Origin: Fibrobacter sp. UBA4223
GTDB taxonomy: Bacteria > Fibrobacterota > Fibrobacteria > Fibrobacterales > Fibrobacteraceae
Assembly (NCBI GenBank): GCA_002382975.1
Contig: DFTB01000009.1
Location: 42,091-106,090 of the forward strand
Length of the DNA: 64,000 nucleotides
Reading direction: 5' to 3'
The first letter of the stretch is position 1. Every line of letters starts with the position of its first letter. The translations under genes were made by a program, and so were the position numbers. Below, piece by piece: positions 32,668 through 40,992 of this stretch. Under the pieces are notes generated by a model. It made no database searches, was not told the DNA's origin, and was given only the letters and a program-made list of their open reading frames with translations.

Positions 32668-33189
32668 ATGGACTGTTTTGTTGGCAACATTTGTGAAATA
32701 ATCATCGCCATTACGGCAGTTTTAGGTGTTTGTGTTTCCATTACTACGTGGAAAAAAAACACGCAGTTGGAACATAAGAAAATAGTGCAGGATTTCTTTC
32801 GTGAGTCGTTTGAAGACAAGGATTTCGCTACGATTTTTCATAGTATTGATTACGACAAGAATTTTTATGGTCCTGATTTCCACGACTCTGAATTGGAAGC
32901 AAAGCTAGACAAGTTTCTTATCAGATACACATTCTGTGTTGGCTTTGTTGCCGGCTCAAATCCCAATGATAAAAATATGGATTGGATTAAATACGAAATC
33001 CATCGTATTCTGACAAATTTCAGTATTCAATCTTACTTGTTTAATTTATGCAATTTTACAAAGCGCATCAATGCACCCTTTCCTTACAAGTCGCTTGTTG
33101 ATTATGGCAAATCTGCGGGACTGCTTGACGAAACATTCTTTAACGCCGAACGGGGAGTAAAGAAAAATGGAAAGACTTTGAATTGGTAG
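32668..33189 (+). CDS. Membrane-anchored protein of unknown function
   Basis: 173 residues. Residues about 4-27 (FVGNICEIIIAITAVLGVCV) are one transmembrane helix. A lysine-rich juxtamembrane part (WKKNTQLEHKKI) and a cytosolic helical domain rich in Phe, Asp and Lys follow. The layout resembles small N-terminally anchored DUF4760-like proteins, but I cannot assign it firmly. AT-rich composition and its position between a toxin-antitoxin operon and an Rpn nuclease suggest an accessory island. Confidence 0.65.
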   Translation: MDCFVGNICEIIIAITAVLGVCVSITTWKKNTQLEHKKIVQDFFRESFEDKDFATIFHSIDYDKNFYGPDFHDSELEAKLDKFLIRYTFCVGFVAGSNPNDKNMDWIKYEIHRILTNFSIQSYLFNLCNFTKRINAPFPYKSLVDYGKSAGLLDETFFNAERGVKKNGKTLNW

Positions 33190-33215
33190 GAATTAACTAA
33201 AAAAAAGAGGTAAAT

Positions 33216-33653
33216 ATGAAATGTAAAACTGTCGCGCTGCTTATGTTGTCCATGAGTATGGCTGCTTTTGCAGCGCAGAAGCCATGCTCAGAGGTTTTCC
33301 CGAATGAAGCGAATGTAAAGACCTCGTTAGGTCTTGATGGTTCCCGTTGTACCGTGTCCAGGGTTACAAATCCCAAGGGCAAAGTAGTCATTCGCGTAAA
33401 AGTGTCTAAAGACAATAGTCGTTTTGTGTATGTTATGGAACAAGAATGGAGAGGGAGAGCGGTATATGAATGTGAAGATGTTGGTGCTGGTAAGATCTAC
33501 GAGTGTAGTGGCAGTGTTCCCGATAAAGATGACAAGATCCTGAATTTTAAAGGGGAAAATTTTATGACTGGACTTCTAGAACAAATTTTTTCTGGCCTCT
33601 CTAGTGCAGACAAATACTACCTCTTCGGTGGTTTGCCGCCGTGGGAAGAATAG
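33216..33653 (+). CDS. Small secreted protein of unknown function
   Basis: 145 residues with a signal peptide (KTVALLMLSMSMAAFA, cleavage near AFA-AQ). The mature part of about 125 residues has four cysteines, probably two disulfides. An AGAGG ribosome site lies 5 nt before the ATG. It follows the membrane protein gene after 26 nt and may be cotranscribed with it. No family is recognised. Confidence 0.7.
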   Translation: MKCKTVALLMLSMSMAAFAAQKPCSEVFPNEANVKTSLGLDGSRCTVSRVTNPKGKVVIRVKVSKDNSRFVYVMEQEWRGRAVYECEDVGAGKIYECSGSVPDKDDKILNFKGENFMTGLLEQIFSGLSSADKYYLFGGLPPWEE

Positions 33654-33672
33654 GAGCGCCTCAATAAGGCAA

Positions 33673-33692
33673 ACGGCTCCCGAAGGGAGCCG
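33673..33692 (+). terminator. Hairpin after the secreted protein gene
   Basis: ACGGCTCC - CGAA - GGGAGCCGT, followed by a T-containing but interrupted tail (CTTGATGTTTTG). Confidence 0.6.
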
Positions 33693-33722
33693 TCTTGATG
33701 TTTTGTTAATATCGAACTACGG

Positions 33723-34667
33723 CTAGTTCTCGAGAATCTGTTCCCTGGTAAAGCCGAAATACGACATGGCGTTTTCGACGGACAGTACTCCATCGCGAAC
33801 CATTCTTTTTGCCGTGTTCAACTTGTCTTCGTTGGCTTTTGCTTCGGCTTTTTGCTGCGTGTCGGCAATGGCGTCGGCCACCATCTTGCGGCGGACATCG
33901 CCAGCACTGACGAACCCGTATTTCTGCCCTATGCTCTTGAACGCCATGTCCAGCTCCTTGATGAGGTTGTCATCTACGTACTCCTCTAAATATAACTTCA
34001 CTTTGGAAATAATGCAAGTCGCCTTGTCGTAGGGCATTTTCTGCAGCGCTCCCTTGAATTTGGGCAAAACCGCAAGCAGTTTATCCTTGTCAAAAGCATA
34101 TTTCATCGCCACGATTCCCATTCCGGTTTCTACGTCCTCGCAGGCGAGGCAGTCGCTGTCGGGAATGTCCGCCATATTTATGAAGGTGCACTTGAAGGGA
34201 AGCACGGCCCCGTGAAAATATTTGGGGTATCCGTTTTCCAGTAGTTTTAGAGGATCCCAGTTATCGCGGCCGTTGTAGAAGATGATTGCCATGGTGGGGA
34301 ACCCGCTAAATATGCGATTCTCCTCGTGTAGCCTCATGACGGAATGGACATACCGGTCAATCTGTTCAAGGATTCCGACATCACGCCCCGACTTGTGCTC
34401 CAGCAGAATGCCCACGAGTACGGGTGCGCCCGTGGCAACGTTTACACGGAAAGCGATATCCGCTTCGCCTGTTTCATCTACTTCTGAATACGAGTCGGGA
34501 ATCCGAATCAAGGTATCCAGGTTCACCACCGAGAGGAACTCGCTCAGATCCCGGTTCACCTTCGCCGACAGTTCCAGCAGGTTCCTTGCATGCCCGGTGT
34601 CTGAAAACAGCCACCTAAAAAACGGGTCGTGGTTGCGCTTTGCAGCGCCTGTATTTTCGCTCATCAT
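33723..34667 (-). CDS. Rpn-family recombination-promoting nuclease/putative transposase (PD-(D/E)XK)
   Basis: A 314-residue member of the Rpn/transposase_31 family, DNA endonucleases that promote RecA-independent recombination. HDPFFRWLFSDTGHARNLLE at the N-terminus is the family start. The nuclease core shows Asp in EADIAFRV and the E-x-K pair in LLEHKSG near 90. The C-terminus has a helical Lys/Ala-rich tail. The start is one of two adjacent ATGs (34667 or 34664), with AGGAG 5 nt before the first. In-frame sequence upstream is a structured leader, not homologous protein. No terminal repeats of an insertion sequence are seen. Confidence 0.85.
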   Translation of the reverse strand: MMSENTGAAKRNHDPFFRWLFSDTGHARNLLELSAKVNRDLSEFLSVVNLDTLIRIPDSYSEVDETGEADIAFRVNVATGAPVLVGILLEHKSGRDVGILEQIDRYVHSVMRLHEENRIFSGFPTMAIIFYNGRDNWDPLKLLENGYPKYFHGAVLPFKCTFINMADIPDSDCLACEDVETGMGIVAMKYAFDKDKLLAVLPKFKGALQKMPYDKATCIISKVKLYLEEYVDDNLIKELDMAFKSIGQKYGFVSAGDVRRKMVADAIADTQQKAEAKANEDKLNTAKRMVRDGVLSVENAMSYFGFTREQILEN

Positions 34668-34677
34668 AGTTTCTCCT

Positions 34678-34820
34678 GGCCACACGCGGAGAACGACCGC
34701 GCTGGCCTTGTTCTTTTGATAATATGGGAATTCGGGCCGGAACCGCCGGCCCATCTGGCAACTGGTCCAAAACCGCTTGAACCACGAAGAATCCCATTCG
34801 GGAAACCGAGGGGTAATATA
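34678..34820 (-). promoter_or_regulatory. Promoter and structured leader of the Rpn gene
   Basis: TATATTAC (34813-34820) in the context GGGGTAATATACAAAA (plus strand) is shared with the promoter at 12009-12023. The leader of about 140 nt holds a GGCCGG...CCGGCC hairpin near 34735-34753. A second stem (34678-34707, GGCC...GCGG / CCGC...GGCC) has its base adjacent to the AGGAG ribosome site, so folding could limit translation. Confidence 0.4.
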
Positions 34821-34933
34821 CAAAAAACTATTTGCTAGAAGGTGTTTTTTATTAGAAAAAATTCTAGCTTCAATCTGCTCTAAACTTTCTAGCGGATCCT
34901 CGTGATTCTATCGCTGCGCTCCAGAATGACAGC

Positions 34934-35006
34934 GAGGATGACACCTCTTGAGACCAGCTTTACTAACTCCTAAATCCTAGCCCCTAGATCCTAATACCTA
35001 ACCCTA
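34934..35006 (+). repeat. Box plus heptanucleotide array (CCTAnnn)
   Basis: The box GAGGATGACACCTCTTGAGACC (34934-34955) is followed by CTTTACTAA and then CCTAAAT, CCTAGCC, CCTAGAT, CCTAATA, CCTAACC units. This is the same composite as at 17861-17919. The remaining bases between 34821 and 34933 hold only a short inverted repeat around 34895-34940. Confidence 0.75.
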
Positions 35007-35915
35007 CTTCTTATCCTCAATATACAACGGTCTCTGCTTGACTTCGTCGTAGATGCGGCCGATGTATTCGCCCAGAATCCCGATGGAAATGAGTTGCACT
35101 CCGGCAAAGAACACGATGGCCGTCATGAGGGAGGCCCAGCCCGGCACCGTTGTGGCGGGAGAGAGGATTTTTTCCAGGATGGACCAGACGAAAACGCCGA
35201 AGGCGATGAGGGTGGCCAACAGCCCGATGTAAAAACTGATTTTTAGAGGGGCAGAACTGAATCCGGTGATGCCGTCCCCTGCCAGGTGGAGCATCTTACG
35301 CAGGGGGTATTTGGACGAACCGGCAGTGCGTTCGGCCCGGTCGTACTTGACGCCGATTTTCTTGAAGCCTACCCAGCATACGAGCCCGCGCAAGAAACGG
35401 CTCCGTTCCGGCAGGTTTTTCAGTTGGTCCACCACGCAACGGTCCATCAGGCGGAAATCGCCGGTGTCGGGGGGAATCTCGATGTTGGTAAGCTTACCGA
35501 TGAGCCTGTAGAAACAGTAGGCGGTAAAGCGCTTGAAGATGGTTTCACCCTTGCGCTTGTTGCGTTGTGCGTAAACCACCTGGTAGCCTTCACGCCATTT
35601 TTCGAGCATCTCGTGGATGAGGGCCGGCGGGTCTTGCAGGTCTCCGTCGATAATGACTACCGCGTCACCTTGGGCATGGTCCAGCCCGGCGCTGAAGGCG
35701 GCCTGGTGCCCGAAATTCCTACTGAAGTTCACCAACTTGTTGGTAGAACCGGCGGGAATTAGCCCTTCCAGGATTTCCCGGGTGCGGTCCTTGGAACCGT
35801 CGTTCACGAAAATCAGTTCGTGCTCGATTTCCTTGAGTTCTTCTTCCAGAACCCGGTAGGTTTCGGCAACGATTTCTTCTTCGTTATAGACTGGGATGAT
35901 GACGGACAGGAGCAT
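35004..35915 (-). CDS. Family 2 glycosyltransferase (DPM1/ArnC-like) with two C-terminal TM helices
   Basis: It transfers a sugar from a nucleotide donor to polyprenyl phosphate, feeding membrane glycosyltransferases such as the neighbouring one. The 303 residues open with LLSVIIPVYNEEEIVAETYR. They have the metal site VIIDGDLQDPPALI (DGDLQD) near 90, the QxxRW-like zone ERSRFLRGLVCWVGF, and two C-terminal helices (about 230-255 and 265-290). GT2 proteins of this layout are lipid-linked sugar synthases. The ATG lies 4 nt behind TATATTAC, with no ribosome site. Confidence 0.88.
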   Translation of the reverse strand: MLLSVIIPVYNEEEIVAETYRVLEEELKEIEHELIFVNDGSKDRTREILEGLIPAGSTNKLVNFSRNFGHQAAFSAGLDHAQGDAVVIIDGDLQDPPALIHEMLEKWREGYQVVYAQRNKRKGETIFKRFTAYCFYRLIGKLTNIEIPPDTGDFRLMDRCVVDQLKNLPERSRFLRGLVCWVGFKKIGVKYDRAERTAGSSKYPLRKMLHLAGDGITGFSSAPLKISFYIGLLATLIAFGVFVWSILEKILSPATTVPGWASLMTAIVFFAGVQLISIGILGEYIGRIYDEVKQRPLYIEDKK

Positions 35916-35919
35916 ACGA

Positions 35920-35976
35920 GTAATATAGTAATAAGAGTTACGCCCTGTGGGCTAGTTTCTAGTTACTAGTTACTAG
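35920..35976. promoter_or_regulatory. Glycosyltransferase promoter element and TAGTTAC repeat
   Basis: TATATTAC on the minus strand (35920-35927) ends 4 nt before the ATG. Next to it TAGTTAC heptads lie at 35953-35976; these are the reverse complement of the unit at 14197. Confidence 0.4.
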
Positions 35977-36030
35977 AGATGCTGAAAAAACATTCTAGTG
36001 ACTAATAACTTGGAATTGCGGCGAGGCCGC

Positions 36031-38619
36031 TTACGGTATCAGCACCGGGTTCACGAAGTCCACGTGGCTGCAGTCGATGCTTCCCTTGGCTGTCGTCTTG
36101 AGGGTGATTTTCTGCACCCCTTCGATGTTTGCGGTCAGAGTGTGGAGGCTCCCGGCCTTGAATACCGGCGTTTCGGCAAGCACGTTGCCGTCGCCCAGCA
36201 CCTGTACGGACACGCCTTCGCTGCAGAGGGATTCGTCGTCCAGGCCAACTCCCGCGCGGAATGTCTTGAATGCGGCCGCAAGACCATAGACGGTCTCTGA
36301 GGCGGCATGGGTGGCAATGCCGTTTTCAAAGACCTGCCCGTTGATAGTCAGAGGCTTGCCTTCAATGCTTTTGTTCATGCCCATGTTGCCCCATTCTTGC
36401 TTGTGGGAATCGTAACGCATATCCGTCAGTTTCTTGACGCCGTTCCCTTCGTTGAAGAAGGTCTTGTTCACCTGGGCCAGGACCTTGTTGCCGTCCAAGA
36501 CAATATAGCGGAAGGTGTTGTAGCCGGGCTGCAACTTGTCGTAACTCACCAAGATGTTGTATTCTCCGGGAACGAAGGCTGTATCCTGCAGCAGGACCCT
36601 GTCGTGCACAATCCGGAGCGTCCAGTTTTTGGGAGCGCCCCTCTGTTCTATGAGTTTGAAATTCAGGAGCAGCGGGGATTCGCTCGGATTTGCCGCAGCG
36701 CTGTCGCCTGTAGTTACGGCGGCGCTGTCATTTGTCGGAGCGACCACGCCTCTCGTGGGTTCGGAAACCTGAATGATGTTTGTGGGGTCGTAGTTCTTGC
36801 GTCCGTTGAACTTTGCAATCTGCACCCAGTAGTTGTTGGTAATCAAGACATTCTTGACCCCTTCCAGGTCCATTTCCCGTTCGAACACGTCGCAGGTGGT
36901 GGCAATTCTGTGTTCCACCGCCTTCTTGTGGTAGGTCTGGCTATCCCAGCAGTCCAGGCCGCGGATGTAATAGACTTCGCCGTTGTACTTGTCCAGCAGT
37001 TCCTTAATCTTGCCGTCGTTCATCTGGCGGACCTTGTCGTAGTGGTAGGCGGATACGCCGTAGGCGATAAAGTGCCAGGGCCTGCCGTAGATGAACAGCT
37101 TGTTCGTGGGTTGCTGTTCGTTCAGCCATTTCCAGATTTCCTGCTCCTCGGTGGTCAGGTGGTTCCGGTTGTACATGACATTGCGGTTGAAGTCCGGCTT
37201 GTAGTGGAAAGTCCAGCCCGCAAAGAGAAGCGTAAAGAGAAGGCCAAGCACCAGCACCGCCGAGGTCTGTTTTTTGGTCTTGGAGTCTGTACCGAAATAT
37301 TCAATCAGGTGGGCTACCGGCAGGGCCGCCAAAAAAGCCATGCTGGGAATCATCACCAGGCTGTAGCGCTGGTTGATTTCGATGCCGAAGTCGCCGGACA
37401 CGTTTTCCAGGATCATGTAGGTCTGGATATGGTAAAGGGCGAGGAAAACGAGAACTTCCAGGTAGAACTTGTTGCCCTTGCGGAAATCCATGACGGCGCG
37501 GTAAATCAGGTACAAGAGCCCTGCAAGGAACAGCCAGTTGAAATAGGTGAGGAAGGGATTCACCAGTTCGCCCTTGTCGTTCAGGGGCTTGGTCATGACT
37601 TTCCAGTTGTTCACCAGGTCTTCGACAAAGTGGCCGTGGGCAGAGAACTCGCCGCCCTGGAATCCGAACCCCTGGAAATAACTGATGGTAAGCAATGCAG
37701 GTACCGAGAACAGGGAAAGCACCACGAAAAAGACGGGGGCCTTGAAATCCTTCTTGTCCAGCATTTTTGGTAGGGCGAACAGGATAAAGGGCAGTAGGCA
37801 GAAAACCGTCTCTTGGCGGGTCTGGGCAAAGAAGGCGAGGGTGAGGGCGAGGAGCGCCCAGTGCCGGACGGTGTTACGGTCAAAGGCCCAGCGGAACACC
37901 AGCAGGGAAAGGGCCGAAAGGAAAATGTACAGGGGTTCTACCGACATGGCGCGGAACTGGAAAAGCACCGTAGGCTGTAGTGCCATGAGGAGTGCTGCGA
38001 AGAATGCCAGCAGGGGCTGCCTTGTCCAGGCCACGATGGCGAGGAACATCAGCAGGAAGGTGAGGGGAAGCATCAGCAGTTCGCCCTTGAAAATCCAGTG
38101 CAGGTCGTTTCCTAGCAGGGGCATTCCCAGGGTATAGATGAATGCCAGGCCCTTTGTCTTGAAACTGTTGCTCTTGTTGGTGCAGTTCAGCATGCCGTTC
38201 TCGAATTCGCCCTGGTTGCAAGTGCCGGATTCGTGATTGAGGTACATGTTCTGGGCCACCGACATGAACACGCTTTCGTCGCTCTGGACCCTGTGGCGGG
38301 CCTCTATCTGGGTGCCGGCGAAGACGGCGATGGCGATGGCCGAAATCAGGGCGGCAAGGGCGATGGGCTTTTCGGGGAGGATTCCCTTCAGCCATTCACG
38401 AAAGTCCTTGTTCAGGGAGACAAACAGGGCGATTCCTGCCACCAGCTGCACCATAAAGAGGGGGAGGGGCAGGTTCAGGTCCAAAATGCGGATGGTGTCC
38501 TTGTGGCCCACGTTAGGGCCCAGGTAGATAAGGAAGGGAATGGCCAGGGCGATAACGAGCCCGATAATTCCTGCGGGATGTAGTAAGTTCTTGAGTAGCA
38601 ACGAAATAAAGTTTTTCAT
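36031..38619 (-). CDS. Polytopic membrane glycosyltransferase-like protein with C-terminal NPCBM domain
   Basis: An 862-residue integral membrane protein. Residues 1-460 contain about a dozen hydrophobic helices in the style of GT39/GT83 (ArnT/PMT) lipid-linked sugar transferases. The middle part (470-740) is a periplasmic domain. Residues about 745-862 resemble the NPCBM carbohydrate-binding module (INGQVFENGIATHAASE near 765, VSVQVLGDGNVLAE). Acceptor and donor are unknown. The neighbouring GT2 gene, 115 nt downstream and co-oriented, could provide a polyprenyl-linked sugar. The start at 38619 begins directly before the first membrane helix; upstream in-frame codons lie in the promoter zone. 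Confidence 0.75.
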   Translation of the reverse strand: MKNFISLLLKNLLHPAGIIGLVIALAIPFLIYLGPNVGHKDTIRILDLNLPLPLFMVQLVAGIALFVSLNKDFREWLKGILPEKPIALAALISAIAIAVFAGTQIEARHRVQSDESVFMSVAQNMYLNHESGTCNQGEFENGMLNCTNKSNSFKTKGLAFIYTLGMPLLGNDLHWIFKGELLMLPLTFLLMFLAIVAWTRQPLLAFFAALLMALQPTVLFQFRAMSVEPLYIFLSALSLLVFRWAFDRNTVRHWALLALTLAFFAQTRQETVFCLLPFILFALPKMLDKKDFKAPVFFVVLSLFSVPALLTISYFQGFGFQGGEFSAHGHFVEDLVNNWKVMTKPLNDKGELVNPFLTYFNWLFLAGLLYLIYRAVMDFRKGNKFYLEVLVFLALYHIQTYMILENVSGDFGIEINQRYSLVMIPSMAFLAALPVAHLIEYFGTDSKTKKQTSAVLVLGLLFTLLFAGWTFHYKPDFNRNVMYNRNHLTTEEQEIWKWLNEQQPTNKLFIYGRPWHFIAYGVSAYHYDKVRQMNDGKIKELLDKYNGEVYYIRGLDCWDSQTYHKKAVEHRIATTCDVFEREMDLEGVKNVLITNNYWVQIAKFNGRKNYDPTNIIQVSEPTRGVVAPTNDSAAVTTGDSAAANPSESPLLLNFKLIEQRGAPKNWTLRIVHDRVLLQDTAFVPGEYNILVSYDKLQPGYNTFRYIVLDGNKVLAQVNKTFFNEGNGVKKLTDMRYDSHKQEWGNMGMNKSIEGKPLTINGQVFENGIATHAASETVYGLAAAFKTFRAGVGLDDESLCSEGVSVQVLGDGNVLAETPVFKAGSLHTLTANIEGVQKITLKTTAKGSIDCSHVDFVNPVLIP

Positions 38620-38706
38620 GTTGTTCGAAAAAATTCGGGGTTCTTTTTTTGAATTTACGCAAATATAATTTTTTCTCATATAGGGGCTCTGCGGCCCTAG
38701 AATACC

Positions 38707-38737
38707 TTGAGAAAATGGCCCAAAAAAACTAGATTTG
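38707..38737 (+). promoter_or_regulatory. Transketolase promoter
   Basis: TTG (38707-38709), exactly 20 nt, then TAGATTTG (38730-38737): a full Bacteroidota-style promoter 31 nt before the GTG start. Confidence 0.65.
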
Positions 38738-38768
38738 GGGCGCAAAAATTATACCCAAGAGGTTGGTC

Positions 38769-40841
38769 GTGCAAGACTCATTAGTTACCAAAGCCGCAGA
38801 CAATGTCCGTATCCTTTCCGCCGCCATGGTCCAAAAGGCCAAGTCCGGTCACCCGGGTGGTGCGATGGGAGCTGCTGATGCTATAACGCTCCTCTATTCC
38901 GAGTTCTTGCGCTTCGACCCCGACGATCCGAACTGGATGGCCCGCGACCGCTTCTTTATGGACCCGGGCCACATGAGTCCGCTGCTCTATTCCGAACTGG
39001 CCCTGGTGGGTCGGCTCACTATGGACGACATCAAGAATTTCCGTCAGCTGGGCTCCCGCACGCCGGGCCACCCTGAAGTAGATGTGGCTCTCGGTATTGA
39101 GAACTCTTCGGGCCCTCTGGGAATCGGCCACGGCATCGCCCTGGGTGCGGCCATTGCGGAACGCTTCATGGTGGAACGTTTCGGCAAGATTTTGGAACAC
39201 AAGACGGTGTGCCTGGTTTCTGACGGCGGCCTCGAAGAGGAAATCGCCTACGGCGTGGGCCGTATCGCCGGCCACCTCAAGCTTTCCAATCTGATTTTCT
39301 TCTACGACGCGAACCAGGTGCAGCTCAGCTGCAAGACCGAAGAGGTCATGAGCCACGACTTTGTGGCCCAGTACGAGTCCTGGGGATTCCGCGTCATCGA
39401 ATGCGACGGCAGCAACATCGCCGAACTCCGCAAGGCCTTCAAGGCGGCCTGGGCTGAAACGGAACGCCCGGTGCTCGTCTATGGTCATACCACTATGGCC
39501 AAGGGCGCCGTCGCCGAAGACGGACGCAGCTACGAAGGCGAGGTCAGCACTCACGGTCAGCCCCTGAATGCTGCCGGAGCATCTACCGAAGCTACCGTCA
39601 AGAACCTGGGCGGCAATCCCGAAGATCCGTTCCAGATTTTCGACGACGTGAAGGCCGGTTTCGAGGCCCGCAAGCAGGAGCTTCGCGGTATCGCCGCCGA
39701 ATGGAAAAAGCAGAAGGCCGAATGGGACAAGAAGAACGCCGAAAAGTCCGCCACCCTGAACGAATGGCTCTCCGGCAAGGCTCCCAAGCTGGACCTGTCG
39801 AAACTCCCCGTCAAGGAAGGCGTGGCCACCCGCGTTACCAGCGGTACGGTGCTGGGCTACCTGGCCGAAAATTACCACAACATCATCTGCAGTTCTGCTG
39901 ACCTTTCCAACTCCGACAACACCCAGGCCTTCCTCAACAAGACGGGTATTTTCCGTCCGAACGATTTCAAGGGTGCCTTTGTGCAGGTGGGCGTGGCGGA
40001 ACTGACCATGGGCGCCATCTGTAACGGTATCGCCCTGCATGGCGGGCTCTACCCGATTTGTGCCACCTTCTTTGTGTTCAGCGACTTCATGAAGCCTGCC
40101 ATCCGTATGGCGGCTCTCATGGGACTCCCCGTGAAGTACGTGTTCACTCACGACAGTTTCCGCGTGGGCGAAGACGGCCCCACGCACCAGCCTATCGAAC
40201 ATGAGACCCAGATCCGCCTGCTGGAAGACCTCAAGAAGGAAAACGGCAAGTCCGAGATGCTGGTGCTCCGTCCGGCAGACGCCTTCGAGACTCTGGCAGC
40301 CTGGGAAATGGCTTTCGAAAACAACGACAGTCCCACGGCTCTTATTTTGACCCGTCAGGTGGTGAAGAGCCTCCCCGGCGAAAACCGCTACGAAGCCGCC
40401 AAGGCCTGCCGTAAGGGTGCCTACATTGTAAGCGACAACACCGCCGCCGGCGAAAAGCCGGACCTGACCCTGGTGGCCAACGGCTCCGACGTGCTGCTGG
40501 AACATGAAGCCGCCGAAATCCTCCGCGGCGAAGGCAAGAAGGTCCGCGTGGTCTCCATGATCAGCCCGGCCCTGTTCCTCTCCCAGCCCAAGGATTTCCG
40601 CGACAAGATTCTGGTGCCCTGGACTCCGGTGTTCGCCCTGAGCAGCGGTCTTCCGGTGCTGTTCGACCGTGTGGTGGGCGGCTTTGGAAAGGCCTGCGGT
40701 CTGGAACGCTTTGGCGCTTCCGCTCCGGCCAGCGTGCTGGAAAAGGAATTCGGCTACGTGCCCGAAGCTGTGGTCAAGGCCGCCAAGGAATACCTTGCAG
40801 AATTCGCCCAGAATGTGGCAGATTTTAAGGCTAAGAATTAG
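38769..40841 (+). CDS. tkt: Transketolase
   Basis: Transketolase moves two-carbon units between sugar phosphates in the pentose phosphate pathway, using thiamine diphosphate. The 690 residues show KAKSGHPGGAMGAADAITLL near 25, the ThDP site GHMSPLLYS near 65 and SDGGLEEEIAYG near 155, the pyrimidine-domain glutamate region VGVAELTMGAICNGIALHGG near 405, and TFFVFSDFMKPAIRMAALMG. I prefer the GTG at 38769, which has AGAGG 6 nt upstream, to the TTG at 38763 that would sit on the ribosome site. It is a single gene with its own terminator. Confidence 0.95.
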   Translation: MQDSLVTKAADNVRILSAAMVQKAKSGHPGGAMGAADAITLLYSEFLRFDPDDPNWMARDRFFMDPGHMSPLLYSELALVGRLTMDDIKNFRQLGSRTPGHPEVDVALGIENSSGPLGIGHGIALGAAIAERFMVERFGKILEHKTVCLVSDGGLEEEIAYGVGRIAGHLKLSNLIFFYDANQVQLSCKTEEVMSHDFVAQYESWGFRVIECDGSNIAELRKAFKAAWAETERPVLVYGHTTMAKGAVAEDGRSYEGEVSTHGQPLNAAGASTEATVKNLGGNPEDPFQIFDDVKAGFEARKQELRGIAAEWKKQKAEWDKKNAEKSATLNEWLSGKAPKLDLSKLPVKEGVATRVTSGTVLGYLAENYHNIICSSADLSNSDNTQAFLNKTGIFRPNDFKGAFVQVGVAELTMGAICNGIALHGGLYPICATFFVFSDFMKPAIRMAALMGLPVKYVFTHDSFRVGEDGPTHQPIEHETQIRLLEDLKKENGKSEMLVLRPADAFETLAAWEMAFENNDSPTALILTRQVVKSLPGENRYEAAKACRKGAYIVSDNTAAGEKPDLTLVANGSDVLLEHEAAEILRGEGKKVRVVSMISPALFLSQPKDFRDKILVPWTPVFALSSGLPVLFDRVVGGFGKACGLERFGASAPASVLEKEFGYVPEAVVKAAKEYLAEFAQNVADFKAKN

Positions 40842-40844
40842 TTA

Positions 40845-40880
40845 GAGGCTAGGATTTAGAGACTAGGATCTAGAGAGAAA
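40845..40880 (+). repeat. Heptanucleotide array (GAGGCTA/GGATTTA)
   Basis: GAGGCTA, GGATTTA, GAGACTA, GGATCTA in register with a 7-nt period, between the tkt stop and its terminator. Confidence 0.65.
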
Positions 40881-40883
40881 TTT

Positions 40884-40915
40884 AGGTCGCGGGTTGTCCG
40901 CGACCTTTTCTTTTT
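40884..40915 (+). terminator. Transketolase terminator
   Basis: AGGTCGCGG - GTTGT - CCGCGACCT followed by a T-rich tail (TTTTCTTTTT). Confidence 0.85.
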
Positions 40916-40992
40916 GCTTTTGCGCAAGTTCATGAGAATGTGGCAACTTGTCATTGCGAAGGGCCTTGGCCCTGAAGCAATCTCTGTCCTGA

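Noticed and set aside
33723-34667. Insertion sequence around the Rpn gene
   Set aside because: No terminal inverted repeats or target duplications were found.
33723-34823. Longer Rpn protein starting at 34823
   Set aside because: The extra 52 residues come from a structured leader with promoter and hairpins; the family start and ribosome site point to 34667.
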